A stretch of 38,301 bases of DNA from an uncultured Alphaproteobacteria bacterium. Its GTDB lineage: Bacteria; Pseudomonadota; Alphaproteobacteria; Caulobacterales; Caulobacteraceae. The notes under the pieces are model-generated. The model worked only from the letters and a program-made list of their open reading frames with translations. It was not told where the DNA came from and searched no databases. The DNA lies in assembly GCA_903892305.1 (NCBI GenBank), contig CAITHQ010000183.1:1-38301 (forward strand), given 5' to 3'. This document shows positions 16,536 to 25,811 of the stretch, one piece after another (the stretch's first letter is position 1; the number at the start of each line of letters is the position of its first letter). Both the position numbers and the translations under genes were made by a program.

Positions 16536-18029
16536 TTATTTCCGAGGTTTCTTGCCTAGGTCGTTTGGACAGCCATGATCCATGAGATCCACCACCGGCG
16601 ACGATACGAGGAAGACGTCATACCTGACGCCGTGCTTTGCGTTGGGGCCTCGAACGACCTGAGGCAAGGCGTCGACGTGAGCAAAGCATGTCGCAAGGTC
16701 TTTGGCTTCAACCCGGCGGTCTAGGTCCACGATGAGGCCTGGCTGGCTTTGGTCTGGACGATGTGGATCTGGGTCCAGGTATCGATCCCGCTCAATCACC
16801 TGAAGCAGTGGGGCGGCAATCGCCTCGGTATTCGCCAACTGGGCGGCGGTTCCATAGGCCACTGTCCCAATCCATCCTGCGCCAACCTCCTGGCGCCGGG
16901 CTTCGATCTGGCGCGCAAAACTTGGCCAGTCCCTTAAGGTAAGCACTGGGTCTTTTCGCCCCAGATTGGGAAGCGATCCAAACGCGATAAAAGTTAAGAG
17001 CCCCAGACTCACCAGATAGCCGCTGCCGATCGCCATGGCTCGAAGCGCCTTGGCGCGAACGGATTGCGCGTCCTGCTCCACAAGCAGGGCCGCAGCGATG
17101 ACCAAACCTGCGAACAAGGGCACCGGCCAATGGGCCTGAACGCGGTCATGCAGGGCGTGGAGGAGAAGATAGGCTCCAAACGGCAGGCTGGTCAGCAAGG
17201 GTAGGGAGAGGGGGCTTGATCGATCCTTCCAGGCGACGGGTATGGTGCGGGCCGCGAGCGTCGCGATCAATGGATTTAGCAAGAAGAACTGGGTAATCGC
17301 GAAATCGACCAGATGCCTAGGGTGCAAGCCTACTGGGGCAACCCTGCCAAATTGCTTTTCCATGGTCAGCCAATGATGCTGTGCATTCCAAATCAAGTTG
17401 GTTGAGAACACAGCACCCGCAATCAAGGCCGCGAGCCATGGCCAAGGACTTCGCAGTGATTTCCAGTCTTTTTCAGACCTTATCAGCCACAAAAAGACCC
17501 CTGGACCAAGGAACAGGCTCGAATATTTGGAGATGCAGGCAAGACCAGCGGTAAGTCCTGCGATGAGCCACCATTGGGGCTTTTGTCCTGCTCTAATGCG
17601 CCCAAGCGCCCAAAGGGATAGGACCCAAAAAAGAGTCGCCGGGGCATCGGGGGTGGCCAGTATGCTTCCCAGGCCAATCGTCGTCGTGGCGTTATACCAA
17701 ACCGTGGCACGAAATGCGGTAGCGGCGGAGGCCCCGAGATCGCGGGCAATCGCGGCGACGAGAATTGAAGCCAGACCGGCACCTAAAACCGGCAGGAGTC
17801 GCACCCCTAAAGGCGTCGGCCCTGCTAAGGCCTGACCGATGGAAATCCACCAAGCCACCATGGGCGGGTGATCAAAATAGCCAAATCGAAGGTGCTGCGC
17901 CCAAAGTCGATAATAGGCTTCATCTTCCGTCAGTGGGATGATCGCCGCAGCCGCCAGCCGCAATATCGTGACCGCAATAACGAATGCGCCCAGCCGCCAG
18001 AAAGCGCTGGAATGTTCCGATTTCACCAT
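16536..18029 (-). CDS. Glycosyltransferase family 39 (PMT/ArnT-like) membrane protein
   Basis: ORF opens at 18101; ATG at 18029 overlaps the upstream stop (ATGGTGA); LTEDEAYYRLWAQHLRFGYFDHPPMVAWWI. Confidence 0.87.
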   Translation of the reverse strand: MVKSEHSSAFWRLGAFVIAVTILRLAAAAIIPLTEDEAYYRLWAQHLRFGYFDHPPMVAWWISIGQALAGPTPLGVRLLPVLGAGLASILVAAIARDLGASAATAFRATVWYNATTTIGLGSILATPDAPATLFWVLSLWALGRIRAGQKPQWWLIAGLTAGLACISKYSSLFLGPGVFLWLIRSEKDWKSLRSPWPWLAALIAGAVFSTNLIWNAQHHWLTMEKQFGRVAPVGLHPRHLVDFAITQFFLLNPLIATLAARTIPVAWKDRSSPLSLPLLTSLPFGAYLLLHALHDRVQAHWPVPLFAGLVIAAALLVEQDAQSVRAKALRAMAIGSGYLVSLGLLTFIAFGSLPNLGRKDPVLTLRDWPSFARQIEARRQEVGAGWIGTVAYGTAAQLANTEAIAAPLLQVIERDRYLDPDPHRPDQSQPGLIVDLDRRVEAKDLATCFAHVDALPQVVRGPNAKHGVRYDVFLVSSPVVDLMDHGCPNDLGKKPRK

Positions 18030-19150
18030 ACCGCCTTGGATGTGGTCACATAGTTCCAAGCCGCAGCGACAATCGCCCCGGCGACGCCAGCGGCCATCCA
18101 AGCTGCGCCGTGCTGATAGACCAATGTGGCAACCGCGACATTTGCAGCCAGGGGCACGCTACAGAGTATGCAAAATTTGAAGTAGCCAACGATCAAGTCC
18201 AGCCCGCGCTTGCTGCGATCTCTGTAGGTGATTGCGTTGTTTATCAGGTAGTTGGAGGTCATTGCGCCGAGGGCTGCGAAGCCCTGGGCATAGGCGAAGA
18301 GGTTTTGCGAGGCAAATCCAGCATTCAGCAGGGCTTTTAGAATGACAAGGTTTACAACAACCCCGCTGGCCCCGACGAGGGCGAACATTAAGAACCGCGG
18401 TGAAATGGCGTCACCGGTCAGCTTGGCCGTAAGCAGCCCCAGATATTGGACGACAACGCCGTTATCGAGTTTGGAGTCACCCGCTTCGCGCGCCCGGAAG
18501 GTGTAAGGCAACTCCAGGGTCCGAAGCGGCGTGGGCTGGCAGGCGACGATGTCGAACAGGACTTTGAACCCGTCTGTCGCCAGCCTTGGGGCCACACTGT
18601 CCACCTTATCGCGGCGGATCATGAAGAACCCGCTCATAGGGTCACTAAGCTGAACCTTTAGGACCTTCTGGCCTAGCCAATTGGCGAACCGACTGCCGGC
18701 CTCACGGGTGGCACCGAGGGCCGAGGCATCTGCATCTTTACCGCCGACATAGCGACTGCCGACGACCAGGTCAGTCTGATCTTGATGAAGGGCGGCGAGC
18801 ATCTTTGGCAGGAGCCGTTCGTCGTGTTGAAGATCACCATCCATCACAGCAACGAAGGGCGCGGCGCTGGCAAGTATGCCCTCGATCACGGCTCCAGCCA
18901 GGCCCCGACGGCCCATCCTGTGTAGGCACTGTACCCGGGGGTCCCCGGCGGCGATCGACTTGACCTCTGCGGCCGTTCCATCTGGTGAATTGTCATCGAC
19001 AAAAATGATCTGCCAATGCGTCCCAGCCAGTACGGCATCGACCTTGCTCACCAGCTTGGCGACATTGGCGCGCTCGTTGAAGGTTGGCACAACGATGGTC
19101 AACTCCAGCCGGTCTGAAGGCGGAGTTTGAATCTGAGCGGGCTTGGCCAA
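18023..19150 (-). CDS. Fused GT2 (dolichol-phosphate-mannose-synthase-like) and GtrA-domain protein
   Basis: ELTIVVPTFNERANVAKLVSKVDAVL...FVDDNSPDGTAAEV...VMDGDLQHDERLLPKM; C-terminal GtrA-like 4-TM region; probable TTG start at 19150 after AGGAG (track ORF begins 19234). Confidence 0.87.
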   Translation of the reverse strand: MAKPAQIQTPPSDRLELTIVVPTFNERANVAKLVSKVDAVLAGTHWQIIFVDDNSPDGTAAEVKSIAAGDPRVQCLHRMGRRGLAGAVIEGILASAAPFVAVMDGDLQHDERLLPKMLAALHQDQTDLVVGSRYVGGKDADASALGATREAGSRFANWLGQKVLKVQLSDPMSGFFMIRRDKVDSVAPRLATDGFKVLFDIVACQPTPLRTLELPYTFRAREAGDSKLDNGVVVQYLGLLTAKLTGDAISPRFLMFALVGASGVVVNLVILKALLNAGFASQNLFAYAQGFAALGAMTSNYLINNAITYRDRSKRGLDLIVGYFKFCILCSVPLAANVAVATLVYQHGAAWMAAGVAGAIVAAAWNYVTTSKAVW

Positions 19151-19277
19151 AGGAATCTCCTGATGGTTCGGGTTTACAAGGCCGGCCGACTTGACGCCAC
19201 ACCTAGGACATGGGTTAGCGACAAGGGTGAGCATGGGACGCTTATCTCAGGGATGAGATGCTAAGGAGAAGACCCAG

Positions 19278-19775
19278 ATGACCAAGATGCACGTGGCGGT
19301 CTTCGTGGCGGCCCTATCGGCTTTGGTCGCAGCTCAGGCCCATGCCGCCAGCGGACCGGATGGAAAGCCAATGCCTGGCTATTGGGAGGTGGGTGAAGTC
19401 GCGACCTTGCTGTTCTCAGCAAAGAAGGTTGAACACCGCTGCCTCGTGACCTCAGAAATCAACAAGTTCCTCAACGGGCCTAGCAATCGCCATTATGATT
19501 GCACCTATCCCACCCGGGCTACATCAGATGGTCGCATTCGCCTCAAGGGGAGTTGCGCGACGAAGAAAGGGCAGGTGGCATATGTTACCGCCCAGGGGAG
19601 CTATTCGCCCACCACGTTCAAGTTGGTGATGGCGATTTCCACCAAGATTGGAGGCATTCCTCTGTCCGGTAAGGCGACCACAGAGGCAAAGCGCCTGGGT
19701 GACACGTGTCCTGCAGATGCACTTCGGTCCGATGAGGCCAAGCAGGCGCTCGGATCAAGCAATATCCCCAACTAA
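19278..19775 (+). CDS. DUF3617 domain periplasmic protein
   Basis: 165 aa; signal peptide; MPGYWEVGEVATLLF...RHYDCTYPTRATSDGRIRLKGSC. Confidence 0.7.
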   Translation: MTKMHVAVFVAALSALVAAQAHAASGPDGKPMPGYWEVGEVATLLFSAKKVEHRCLVTSEINKFLNGPSNRHYDCTYPTRATSDGRIRLKGSCATKKGQVAYVTAQGSYSPTTFKLVMAISTKIGGIPLSGKATTEAKRLGDTCPADALRSDEAKQALGSSNIPN

Positions 19776-19782
19776 AATCGAG

Positions 19783-21450
19783 CTAGGCCAGTTCGCAAAT
19801 CTGTCCGGTCTGAGCGTTTGTATAAGCGCCCTTAGCCCAGGCAATCTGCCCATTGACTACTACGGTATCGACGCCGATCGAGTCGCGCACATAACGCATA
19901 CCGCCGCCGGGCATATCGAAAACGGGACGCTCGATACCGCGGTCGATGGTCAAGGGATCAAAGATCACGACATCGGCCGCATAGCCGGTCTTCAAAATGC
20001 CTCGATCCTTGAGGCCCCAGATTTCCGCTGGCTCAGATGTGATCTTTTGAACCGCATGCTCCAAGGTCAGGGCCCCAGACTTTCGGACGAATTCGCTGAA
20101 CAGATACCCCGTATCGCCATAGGTCGAGAATGAGGTCAGATGTGCGCCACCGTCACTGGCACCGATATGTACTAGGGGATTGGCCAACATCGGACCAATG
20201 CGGTCAGTTGAGTCATGGCCCCCGTTCGCAGCCAGAAACGCGATTTCAAGGTCATTCTCAAGGGAGAGGGTAATGAGGGCCCTGGCCGGGACCTCACCGC
20301 GCTCTGCGGCTATGTCGCCCAGGGTGCGGCCTACCAAGTGCTCTGGAGCCTCGCCGCCACCGCGAACAATAAGCCGCCCCATCAGACGCTCCCCGCCATC
20401 CTCGCCCGCATCAGCGACCAGCTTATCGGCGGTAACGGGATCGCGCAGAGCCGAGATGCGCTCTGTCACTGGAAGGCGAAGAATTTTGACCCAGCTGGGT
20501 AGCCGCGCGAAAAACAGACTTGGCCGCAAGAGGGAGAAGCTGATGTCGATTGGCCGAGTTTGCATCTGCGGCCACACGCGGGCGCCGCGGGCCATTTGCT
20601 CGTCTATGCGAGCAAGGGTCCTGGGGACATTGTTTGGTGACTGTCGATTGTCGAAAACCGGGGATAGCGTTGTCGGAATTTTGTGCTTCAGCGAGAGTTC
20701 CGCCAATTGGTCAATGCGGGCGATCGTGATGTCGGTGTCGTAGAATTCAGGCACAATCTGTAACATGCGGCCAAATTCCCCAAGGACAGCGCACAGGGCG
20801 TCGAGCTCCTGGAATTGTGCAAAGCGGCTGGGAACGGGGCGCGCGTTTTCATCAACATCAACAAAGCTGGTGGAAAGCCCAACCGCCCCGGCATTCAAGC
20901 ATTCCCTCAAGAGATCCTGCATCGCCGAGATTTCCTCTGGCCGTGCCGCCCTTTGCTGAGCATCTGCCCCCATGACCCAGAGGCGGATGACGCTGTGGCC
21001 AACGAGAGGGGCCACATTCACGCTCAACGTGCCCTCAATCGCGGCGCGGTAACCGGAAAAGGTTTCCCAGGTCCATTCAAAGGCGTCTGTGAAGGCGGCA
21101 GGGGGCAGTTCCTCAATCTGCTGGAACATGCCAATCAACGTCTTGCGATCTTCAGCCTTCAAGGGCGCAAGAGAGAGGGAGCAGTTGCCAGGGATGATGG
21201 AGGTTACCCCATGCTCCAGGGCCGGCTTTGCGGCACCGTCCCACAGCAGTTGCGCGTCAAAATGGGTGTGGGGGTCAATAAAGCCTGGGGAGACCACCAG
21301 TCCGGCGGCGTCGAGCACCTGCCGCCCGCCGTCCTTCAGATTTTCTCCAATAGCCAGAATTTTGCCGTCCTTGATGCCGACATCGCTCAGGACGGCTTTG
21401 CTTCCGACCCCATCAATGACCATCCCGTTCTTGATCAGAATGTCGAACAT
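19783..21450 (-). CDS. N-acyl-D-amino-acid deacylase family amidohydrolase
   Basis: 555 aa; MFDILIKNGMVIDGVGSKA...VVSPGFIDPHTHFDAQLLWDGAAKPALEHGVTSIIPGNCSLSLAP...SDGGAHLTSF. Confidence 0.9.
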   Translation of the reverse strand: MFDILIKNGMVIDGVGSKAVLSDVGIKDGKILAIGENLKDGGRQVLDAAGLVVSPGFIDPHTHFDAQLLWDGAAKPALEHGVTSIIPGNCSLSLAPLKAEDRKTLIGMFQQIEELPPAAFTDAFEWTWETFSGYRAAIEGTLSVNVAPLVGHSVIRLWVMGADAQQRAARPEEISAMQDLLRECLNAGAVGLSTSFVDVDENARPVPSRFAQFQELDALCAVLGEFGRMLQIVPEFYDTDITIARIDQLAELSLKHKIPTTLSPVFDNRQSPNNVPRTLARIDEQMARGARVWPQMQTRPIDISFSLLRPSLFFARLPSWVKILRLPVTERISALRDPVTADKLVADAGEDGGERLMGRLIVRGGGEAPEHLVGRTLGDIAAERGEVPARALITLSLENDLEIAFLAANGGHDSTDRIGPMLANPLVHIGASDGGAHLTSFSTYGDTGYLFSEFVRKSGALTLEHAVQKITSEPAEIWGLKDRGILKTGYAADVVIFDPLTIDRGIERPVFDMPGGGMRYVRDSIGVDTVVVNGQIAWAKGAYTNAQTGQICELA

Positions 21451-21660
21451 TCAAACCCCCTTTAGAACCTCATGCCAGGGCCGACCAACAAGGTCAGCTG
21501 AACTGGCGGCACCGCAAGATTGCATTATATCGAAGGCGGAGTCGGAGTCTAAGGCGACGACCCCGACTACGCCATTCTCGTAACGGACCGTTACGACAAG
21601 CTCGGCATCGCCATCATGCCCTGCGGCGATGTCTGCGGCGAGGACGACAGCGTCACTCAT
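21451..21660 (-). CDS. Small hypothetical protein (69 aa) coupled to the deacylase
   Basis: Stop abuts the deacylase start at 21450; ATGA overlap with the ORF upstream. Confidence 0.6.
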   Translation of the reverse strand: MSDAVVLAADIAAGHDGDAELVVTVRYENGVVGVVALDSDSAFDIMQSCGAASSADLVGRPWHEVLKGV

Positions 21661-21863
21661 ATCAGGGGTGGCTCAATGAAAACCACATCGCCGCCCAGCA
21701 AGAGCCCGCGCGGGCGTCGCATTAGAAAGATGTGCAGGTTCCATCCGCGGATAAGCTCGATGGCTGTGGCAAGATCAAGATCTGGGCGTGCGCGAGCGGC
21801 CAGGGAGTCCAAGGTTTCGTCGGGTTCTGGTGTCGTAAATCGACGTTGCTGTGACAGCGTCAT
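21657..21863 (-). CDS. Small hypothetical protein (68 aa), first gene of the deacylase operon
   Basis: Overlaps 21451..21660 by 4 nt; starts 45 nt after the tRNA-Cys 3' end. Confidence 0.5.
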   Translation of the reverse strand: MTLSQQRRFTTPEPDETLDSLAARARPDLDLATAIELIRGWNLHIFLMRRPRGLLLGGDVVFIEPPLI

Positions 21864-21908
21864 GTCCTGGGCCTCGCTAATCGGCGGGCTGTTCCGCTCT
21901 AGAAATTA

Positions 21909-21982
21909 TGGAGGCCTGACCCGGAATCGAACCGGGGTGCACGGATTTGCAGTCCGCTGCGTAACCACTCCGCCATCAGGCC
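21909..21982 (-). tRNA. tRNA-Cys (GCA)
   Basis: Minus: GGCCTGATGGCGGAGTGGTTACGCAGCGGACTGCAAATCCGTGCACCCCGGTTCGATTCCGGGTCAGGCCTCCA; acceptor stem pairs, anticodon GCA, encoded CCA. Confidence 0.96.
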
Positions 21983-22078
21983 AAGTTTCGACACCGTCGA
22001 GAGGGCGCGATGGCTAACAGAACCAATCCAAACCGGCAAGGTCTTGCGCGCCGATCGCTTTAACCGTTGGTGGGTCAT

Positions 22079-23299
22079 TCAACGGGATGCTATCGCCGCC
22101 ATTCGGGTCTGATAGTTTTCGCTGCGATAGGTTTCGTGGGCGGCCTGAATGCGGGGCAAGCCCAACGCGGCCAGATCAATGGCCTCGAGGTTGTCCATGG
22201 AAAGGGTCCCCGTATGGACATAGCCGCCAGCGTCCATGGCCCGGCGAACATGGACCAGGGAACCGTTGGGATCTGCCACCTGTCCACTGCCGAAATACCC
22301 ATAGCCCTCAACCATATTGCGGACCGAGGTCGCCTGAAAACCGCACCGCCAGAGGAATTTATCAGAGGCCGCCGCCAGGACCGCTGGACTGAGCCCCAGC
22401 AGAAAGCTTTCCTGCTGTTTGAGCCAGGGTTTCACGACTGAATTTGTCAGTATGTAACGCAGAGCTCCGGACCGGTTGACCGCCCCGCCGTGCAGTGTGC
22501 GGCCATCCATGATCAGGACTGAGCCAGCCGGAGCCTCAAGATTGATGGCGCGGGGCAGCGCCCCATAGACAGGCCCTTCAGCCTGAACCCGGTGAGACCC
22601 CGGAATGATCAGGGTTCCGCCATTATGCTCGTTTACATCCTGCAGAATGTAGACGGTATTGACCAGGACCGGTGCTTCTAGCGACCGGAAGGGTGCAATT
22701 GCCGACTGGTCCTGGTGCAGGCCTTGAGGGTGGCAATCCGGATAGGAAATATTGGCCAGGAAGCTGTAATGGTTCCAGCCTGCACCCAGGGTCTCGTCGA
22801 GCAGGGTCTCAATCATCGGCCCCGCCTGGACGCATTCAGGATCATGTTCCAGCAGCCTTGGAAAGTCCGGCCCCTTGTTGACCAGTGACCAGACATGCTG
22901 TTGCTCAGGGCTGACATGGGCAATGCCCAGCGCCCTCTCCGCCGCTGCCTGGTCGACCACCCGGGCATGGATTCGGGCACACTGCGCCGCAGACAATCCA
23001 TCTTCGATCAGGCAATAGCCCCAGGTGTAGAGATCCTGCCTTAGCTGCCGCAGGTCCTTTGTGGCCCTGGGCAGGGCCACATCCTTCCAGTCCGGGTGTT
23101 TGCGGCCGACCGTCGTGTCATAATACCACCCTTGTCCCCATTCGAGGGGGTCCTTTGCCCGGGGCGGGCGCATCCACGGATTGCCGGAAATCATAGAGCG
23201 ATAAGGTTCGCCCGAAGACAGGAAGTGCTGATAGGGCACAAAGGCATCTGCAGATGCAGCCTGGACAGCCTCGGTCGAGAATTCCTCTGGCATGGCCAT
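22079..23299 (-). CDS. Phytanoyl-CoA dioxygenase (PhyH) family protein
   Basis: ORF opens at 23389; ATG at 23299 has GGGAGG; GLHQDQSAIAPF (HxD) and LIMDGRTLHGGAVNRSGALRYILTNS (distal His). Confidence 0.85.
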   Translation of the reverse strand: MAMPEEFSTEAVQAASADAFVPYQHFLSSGEPYRSMISGNPWMRPPRAKDPLEWGQGWYYDTTVGRKHPDWKDVALPRATKDLRQLRQDLYTWGYCLIEDGLSAAQCARIHARVVDQAAAERALGIAHVSPEQQHVWSLVNKGPDFPRLLEHDPECVQAGPMIETLLDETLGAGWNHYSFLANISYPDCHPQGLHQDQSAIAPFRSLEAPVLVNTVYILQDVNEHNGGTLIIPGSHRVQAEGPVYGALPRAINLEAPAGSVLIMDGRTLHGGAVNRSGALRYILTNSVVKPWLKQQESFLLGLSPAVLAAASDKFLWRCGFQATSVRNMVEGYGYFGSGQVADPNGSLVHVRRAMDAGGYVHTGTLSMDNLEAIDLAALGLPRIQAAHETYRSENYQTRMAAIASR

Positions 23300-23499
23300 G
23301 AGTATTGCCTCCCTTTTTCGGGCAGGTCTTCGCCTGCTGGAGCCAAGACTATTCCTAAGCAGAGCCTTGGTACAAGCTGCCCTTATCAAAGCGTATCGCT
23401 AGAAGTTTTAAACTGCGGCTCGGCCTACGCCTTTGCATTGCCTTCTTAACTGCCCCCGACCTATAAGCGGCTAAAGTCGCCGAGGGTTTTTCCAGAATC

Positions 23500-24069
23500 A
23501 TGACTGATCTCGCCGCCGCCCGATCCAATATGGTCGAAAGCCAGGTTCGAACCGCTGACGTCACAGACCTGCGGATTCAGGATGCCATGATGGCGTTGCC
23601 CCGGGAGGATTTCGCGCCGCCAGGCAAGGCCTATCTCGCCTATACAGATACCGCCTTGGAATACGCGCCTGGTCGAGCGCTTCTGAAGCCCCGCGATGTT
23701 GCGAAAATCTTACAGGCGGCCAAGCCCGTGGTCGGGGAAAGGGTGCTGGCCATTGCCGCCCCGTACGCTGCGGCGATCCTCACTTTCATTGGTGCCGATG
23801 TCTCGCGCTATGACGGCACCGACTTGAACGCCATTCCCGATGGAGACTTTGATTTGGTGGTGGTCGAGGGTGCGGTTGGCCGCGCGCCTGAAGCTTGGCT
23901 TAAGGCACTTGCGCTCGGCGGACGGTTGGTTTTGGTCGAGCGGGATGGCCCGGTCGGCAAGGCCTGCCTGTATGTCAGGAATGCCGATGGCATAGGCCGT
24001 CGGGTATTGTTTGACGCAACACCACCTGTTTTGCATGGGTACGAAATTACGGCTGGGTTCGCCTTTTAG
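23500..24069 (+). CDS. Protein-L-isoaspartate O-methyltransferase-like protein with degenerate SAM motif
   Basis: 189 aa; N-terminus MVESQVRTADVTDLRIQDAMMALPREDFAP is PCMT-like; motif I is VLAIAAPYAAAIL. Confidence 0.75.
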   Translation: MTDLAAARSNMVESQVRTADVTDLRIQDAMMALPREDFAPPGKAYLAYTDTALEYAPGRALLKPRDVAKILQAAKPVVGERVLAIAAPYAAAILTFIGADVSRYDGTDLNAIPDGDFDLVVVEGAVGRAPEAWLKALALGGRLVLVERDGPVGKACLYVRNADGIGRRVLFDATPPVLHGYEITAGFAF

Positions 24070-24076
24070 GCATTCC

Positions 24077-24120
24077 TGCAATCTTTTTCTCAAAGGCCTG
24101 AAATCTTTCTCTCAAGGGCG
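24077..24120. repeat. Imperfect tandem 22-bp direct repeat (2 units) upstream of tolC-like gene
   Basis: TGCAATCTTTTTCTCAAAGGCC / TGAAATCTTTCTCTCAAGGGCG, 18 of 22 identical. Confidence 0.75.
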
Positions 24121-24214
24121 TGTGAAAAAAGCTTAAGATTGCGACCTCTAGTCGCCGCGCTATTCGGCGGCCATAAGAGGCGTGCTCTACTCTCGATTTG
24201 GTCGGGGATCCTGA

Positions 24215-25669
24215 ATGTCTAAAAGTCCTCGTGGTGCTTCAGTCGCCGCGGTTTCCATCGCCGCTCTGCTTGCCGGCATGGCAAGTATGCCTGCATCTGC
24301 AGAAACCTTGTCCGACGCTATCGCCTTGGCCTATGCGTCAAACCCAACCCTTCAGGCGCAGCGCGCAAGTCTTCGGGCCCTCGACGAGACCTGGGTGCAA
24401 GCACGAAGCGGCGTCCGTCCGTCGGTCAGTGGATCTGTCACCGCAAGCTATGGAGAGGTTCGCGTACCGGCGCTTGTGGGCAATTCTGAATCTAATTCTG
24501 GACGCGCCGTCCTGTCGCTGAACCAGCCAATCTATACAGGTGGCCGAGTGGGGGCCGCCATCGCTGCGGCGCGTGGCGATGTTTTAGTCGGGCGCGAGGT
24601 TCTCCGCCGCGTTGATGCTCAAATTCTAGGTAGTGTGATCCAGGCCTTTATGGATGTCCGCCGGGACCAAGAATCCCTAAGAATCCAAAATGAGAATGTG
24701 GCCGTCCTGCAAAGGCAGCTAGAGGAGTCTCGCGCACGCTTTGACGTGGGTGAAATCACGCGGACCGATGTGGCCCAGTCAGAGGCTCGACTTGCCGCTT
24801 CTATTGCCCTGCGGCAGTCAGCCCAAGCCCAGCTCGCTGTGAGCCGCGCAAGCTACAAGGCCGTGGTCGGCCAGGCACCAGGCGAATTGGAGCCTCCGCC
24901 ATCCCTTGATCCCTTGATCCCCGGCACCATCGATGGGGCATTGGACATTGCCGAGCAGGACAATGCGCAAATTAGGGGCGCGCAGTATGCCGAAGAGGCG
25001 GGCCGGGCACGTGTGGCCGGGGCGCGTGCCGAACGCATGCCAACACTTTCACTTCAGGCCAGCCTCGGCGAAAGCGGCATTGCTCAGCCACTGCATACGG
25101 ACACCTATACCCGCAGCGTCAGCGGTGCAGCGGTTGTAACCATTCCGCTGTTTTCAGGCGGTCTGACCAACTCACGCGTGCGGGCTGCGATAGAGCGGAA
25201 CAATGTCGACAGGATTACTATCGAGATCACAAGGCGCTCGGTCATCCAGAGCCTGACTCAATCATGGAGTTCCCTGATTGCGGCTCGGGCCAATATTGTC
25301 TCTACCGAACAGCAGGTGAAATCTGCCCGTTTAGCCGCCGAAGGCGTTCATCAGGAACAACAGGTTGGTTTGCGGACGACTTTGGACGTCTTGAATGCCG
25401 AGCAGGAGCTTCGTTCGGCTCAGCTATCCCAGGTCAGTGCTGCTCATGATGCCTATGTCGCGGCCGCATCGGTCCTGAGCCAGATGGGGCATTTGACCGC
25501 TGACCTCCTGCCTGCGTCGGCCAAATATGACGCAAAGGCGAACTTCAATAAGCTGAGATTGACCTGGGGATGGGTGCCTTGGGAGGAGCCAATCGAAGTT
25601 GTCGACTCGGCCTTCACGCCCAAACCAAAGGAAAAACCCGGAGTGAAAGCTCGTTCGCCTGCGAGTTAG
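24215..25669 (+). CDS. TolC family outer membrane protein
   Basis: 484 aa; LSDAIALAYASNPTLQAQRASLRALDE, NQPIYTGGRVGAAIAAARGDV, VGLRTTLDVLNAEQELRSAQ. Confidence 0.93.
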   Translation: MSKSPRGASVAAVSIAALLAGMASMPASAETLSDAIALAYASNPTLQAQRASLRALDETWVQARSGVRPSVSGSVTASYGEVRVPALVGNSESNSGRAVLSLNQPIYTGGRVGAAIAAARGDVLVGREVLRRVDAQILGSVIQAFMDVRRDQESLRIQNENVAVLQRQLEESRARFDVGEITRTDVAQSEARLAASIALRQSAQAQLAVSRASYKAVVGQAPGELEPPPSLDPLIPGTIDGALDIAEQDNAQIRGAQYAEEAGRARVAGARAERMPTLSLQASLGESGIAQPLHTDTYTRSVSGAAVVTIPLFSGGLTNSRVRAAIERNNVDRITIEITRRSVIQSLTQSWSSLIAARANIVSTEQQVKSARLAAEGVHQEQQVGLRTTLDVLNAEQELRSAQLSQVSAAHDAYVAAASVLSQMGHLTADLLPASAKYDAKANFNKLRLTWGWVPWEEPIEVVDSAFTPKPKEKPGVKARSPAS

Positions 25670-25811
25670 CAGCGACCGGTCGAGACCTTGATGCGGAATT
25701 CCCCTCAGAGGCGAATTCTATCCTTGCGTCTCACGCTAGACATTGCAGGATCATAATTGCATACACAGCCCCGGATGCAGGGATTCCCATTCGCTTCAGT
25801 GACGGTTCGCC

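Noticed and set aside
20815-21465. 216-aa plus-strand ORF antisense to the D-aminoacylase
   Set aside because: No domain, no ribosome-binding site, mirrors the coding strand's codon pattern.
21616-22017. 133-aa plus-strand ORF spanning tRNA-Cys
   Set aside because: Runs through the tRNA gene antisense; translation is not plausible.
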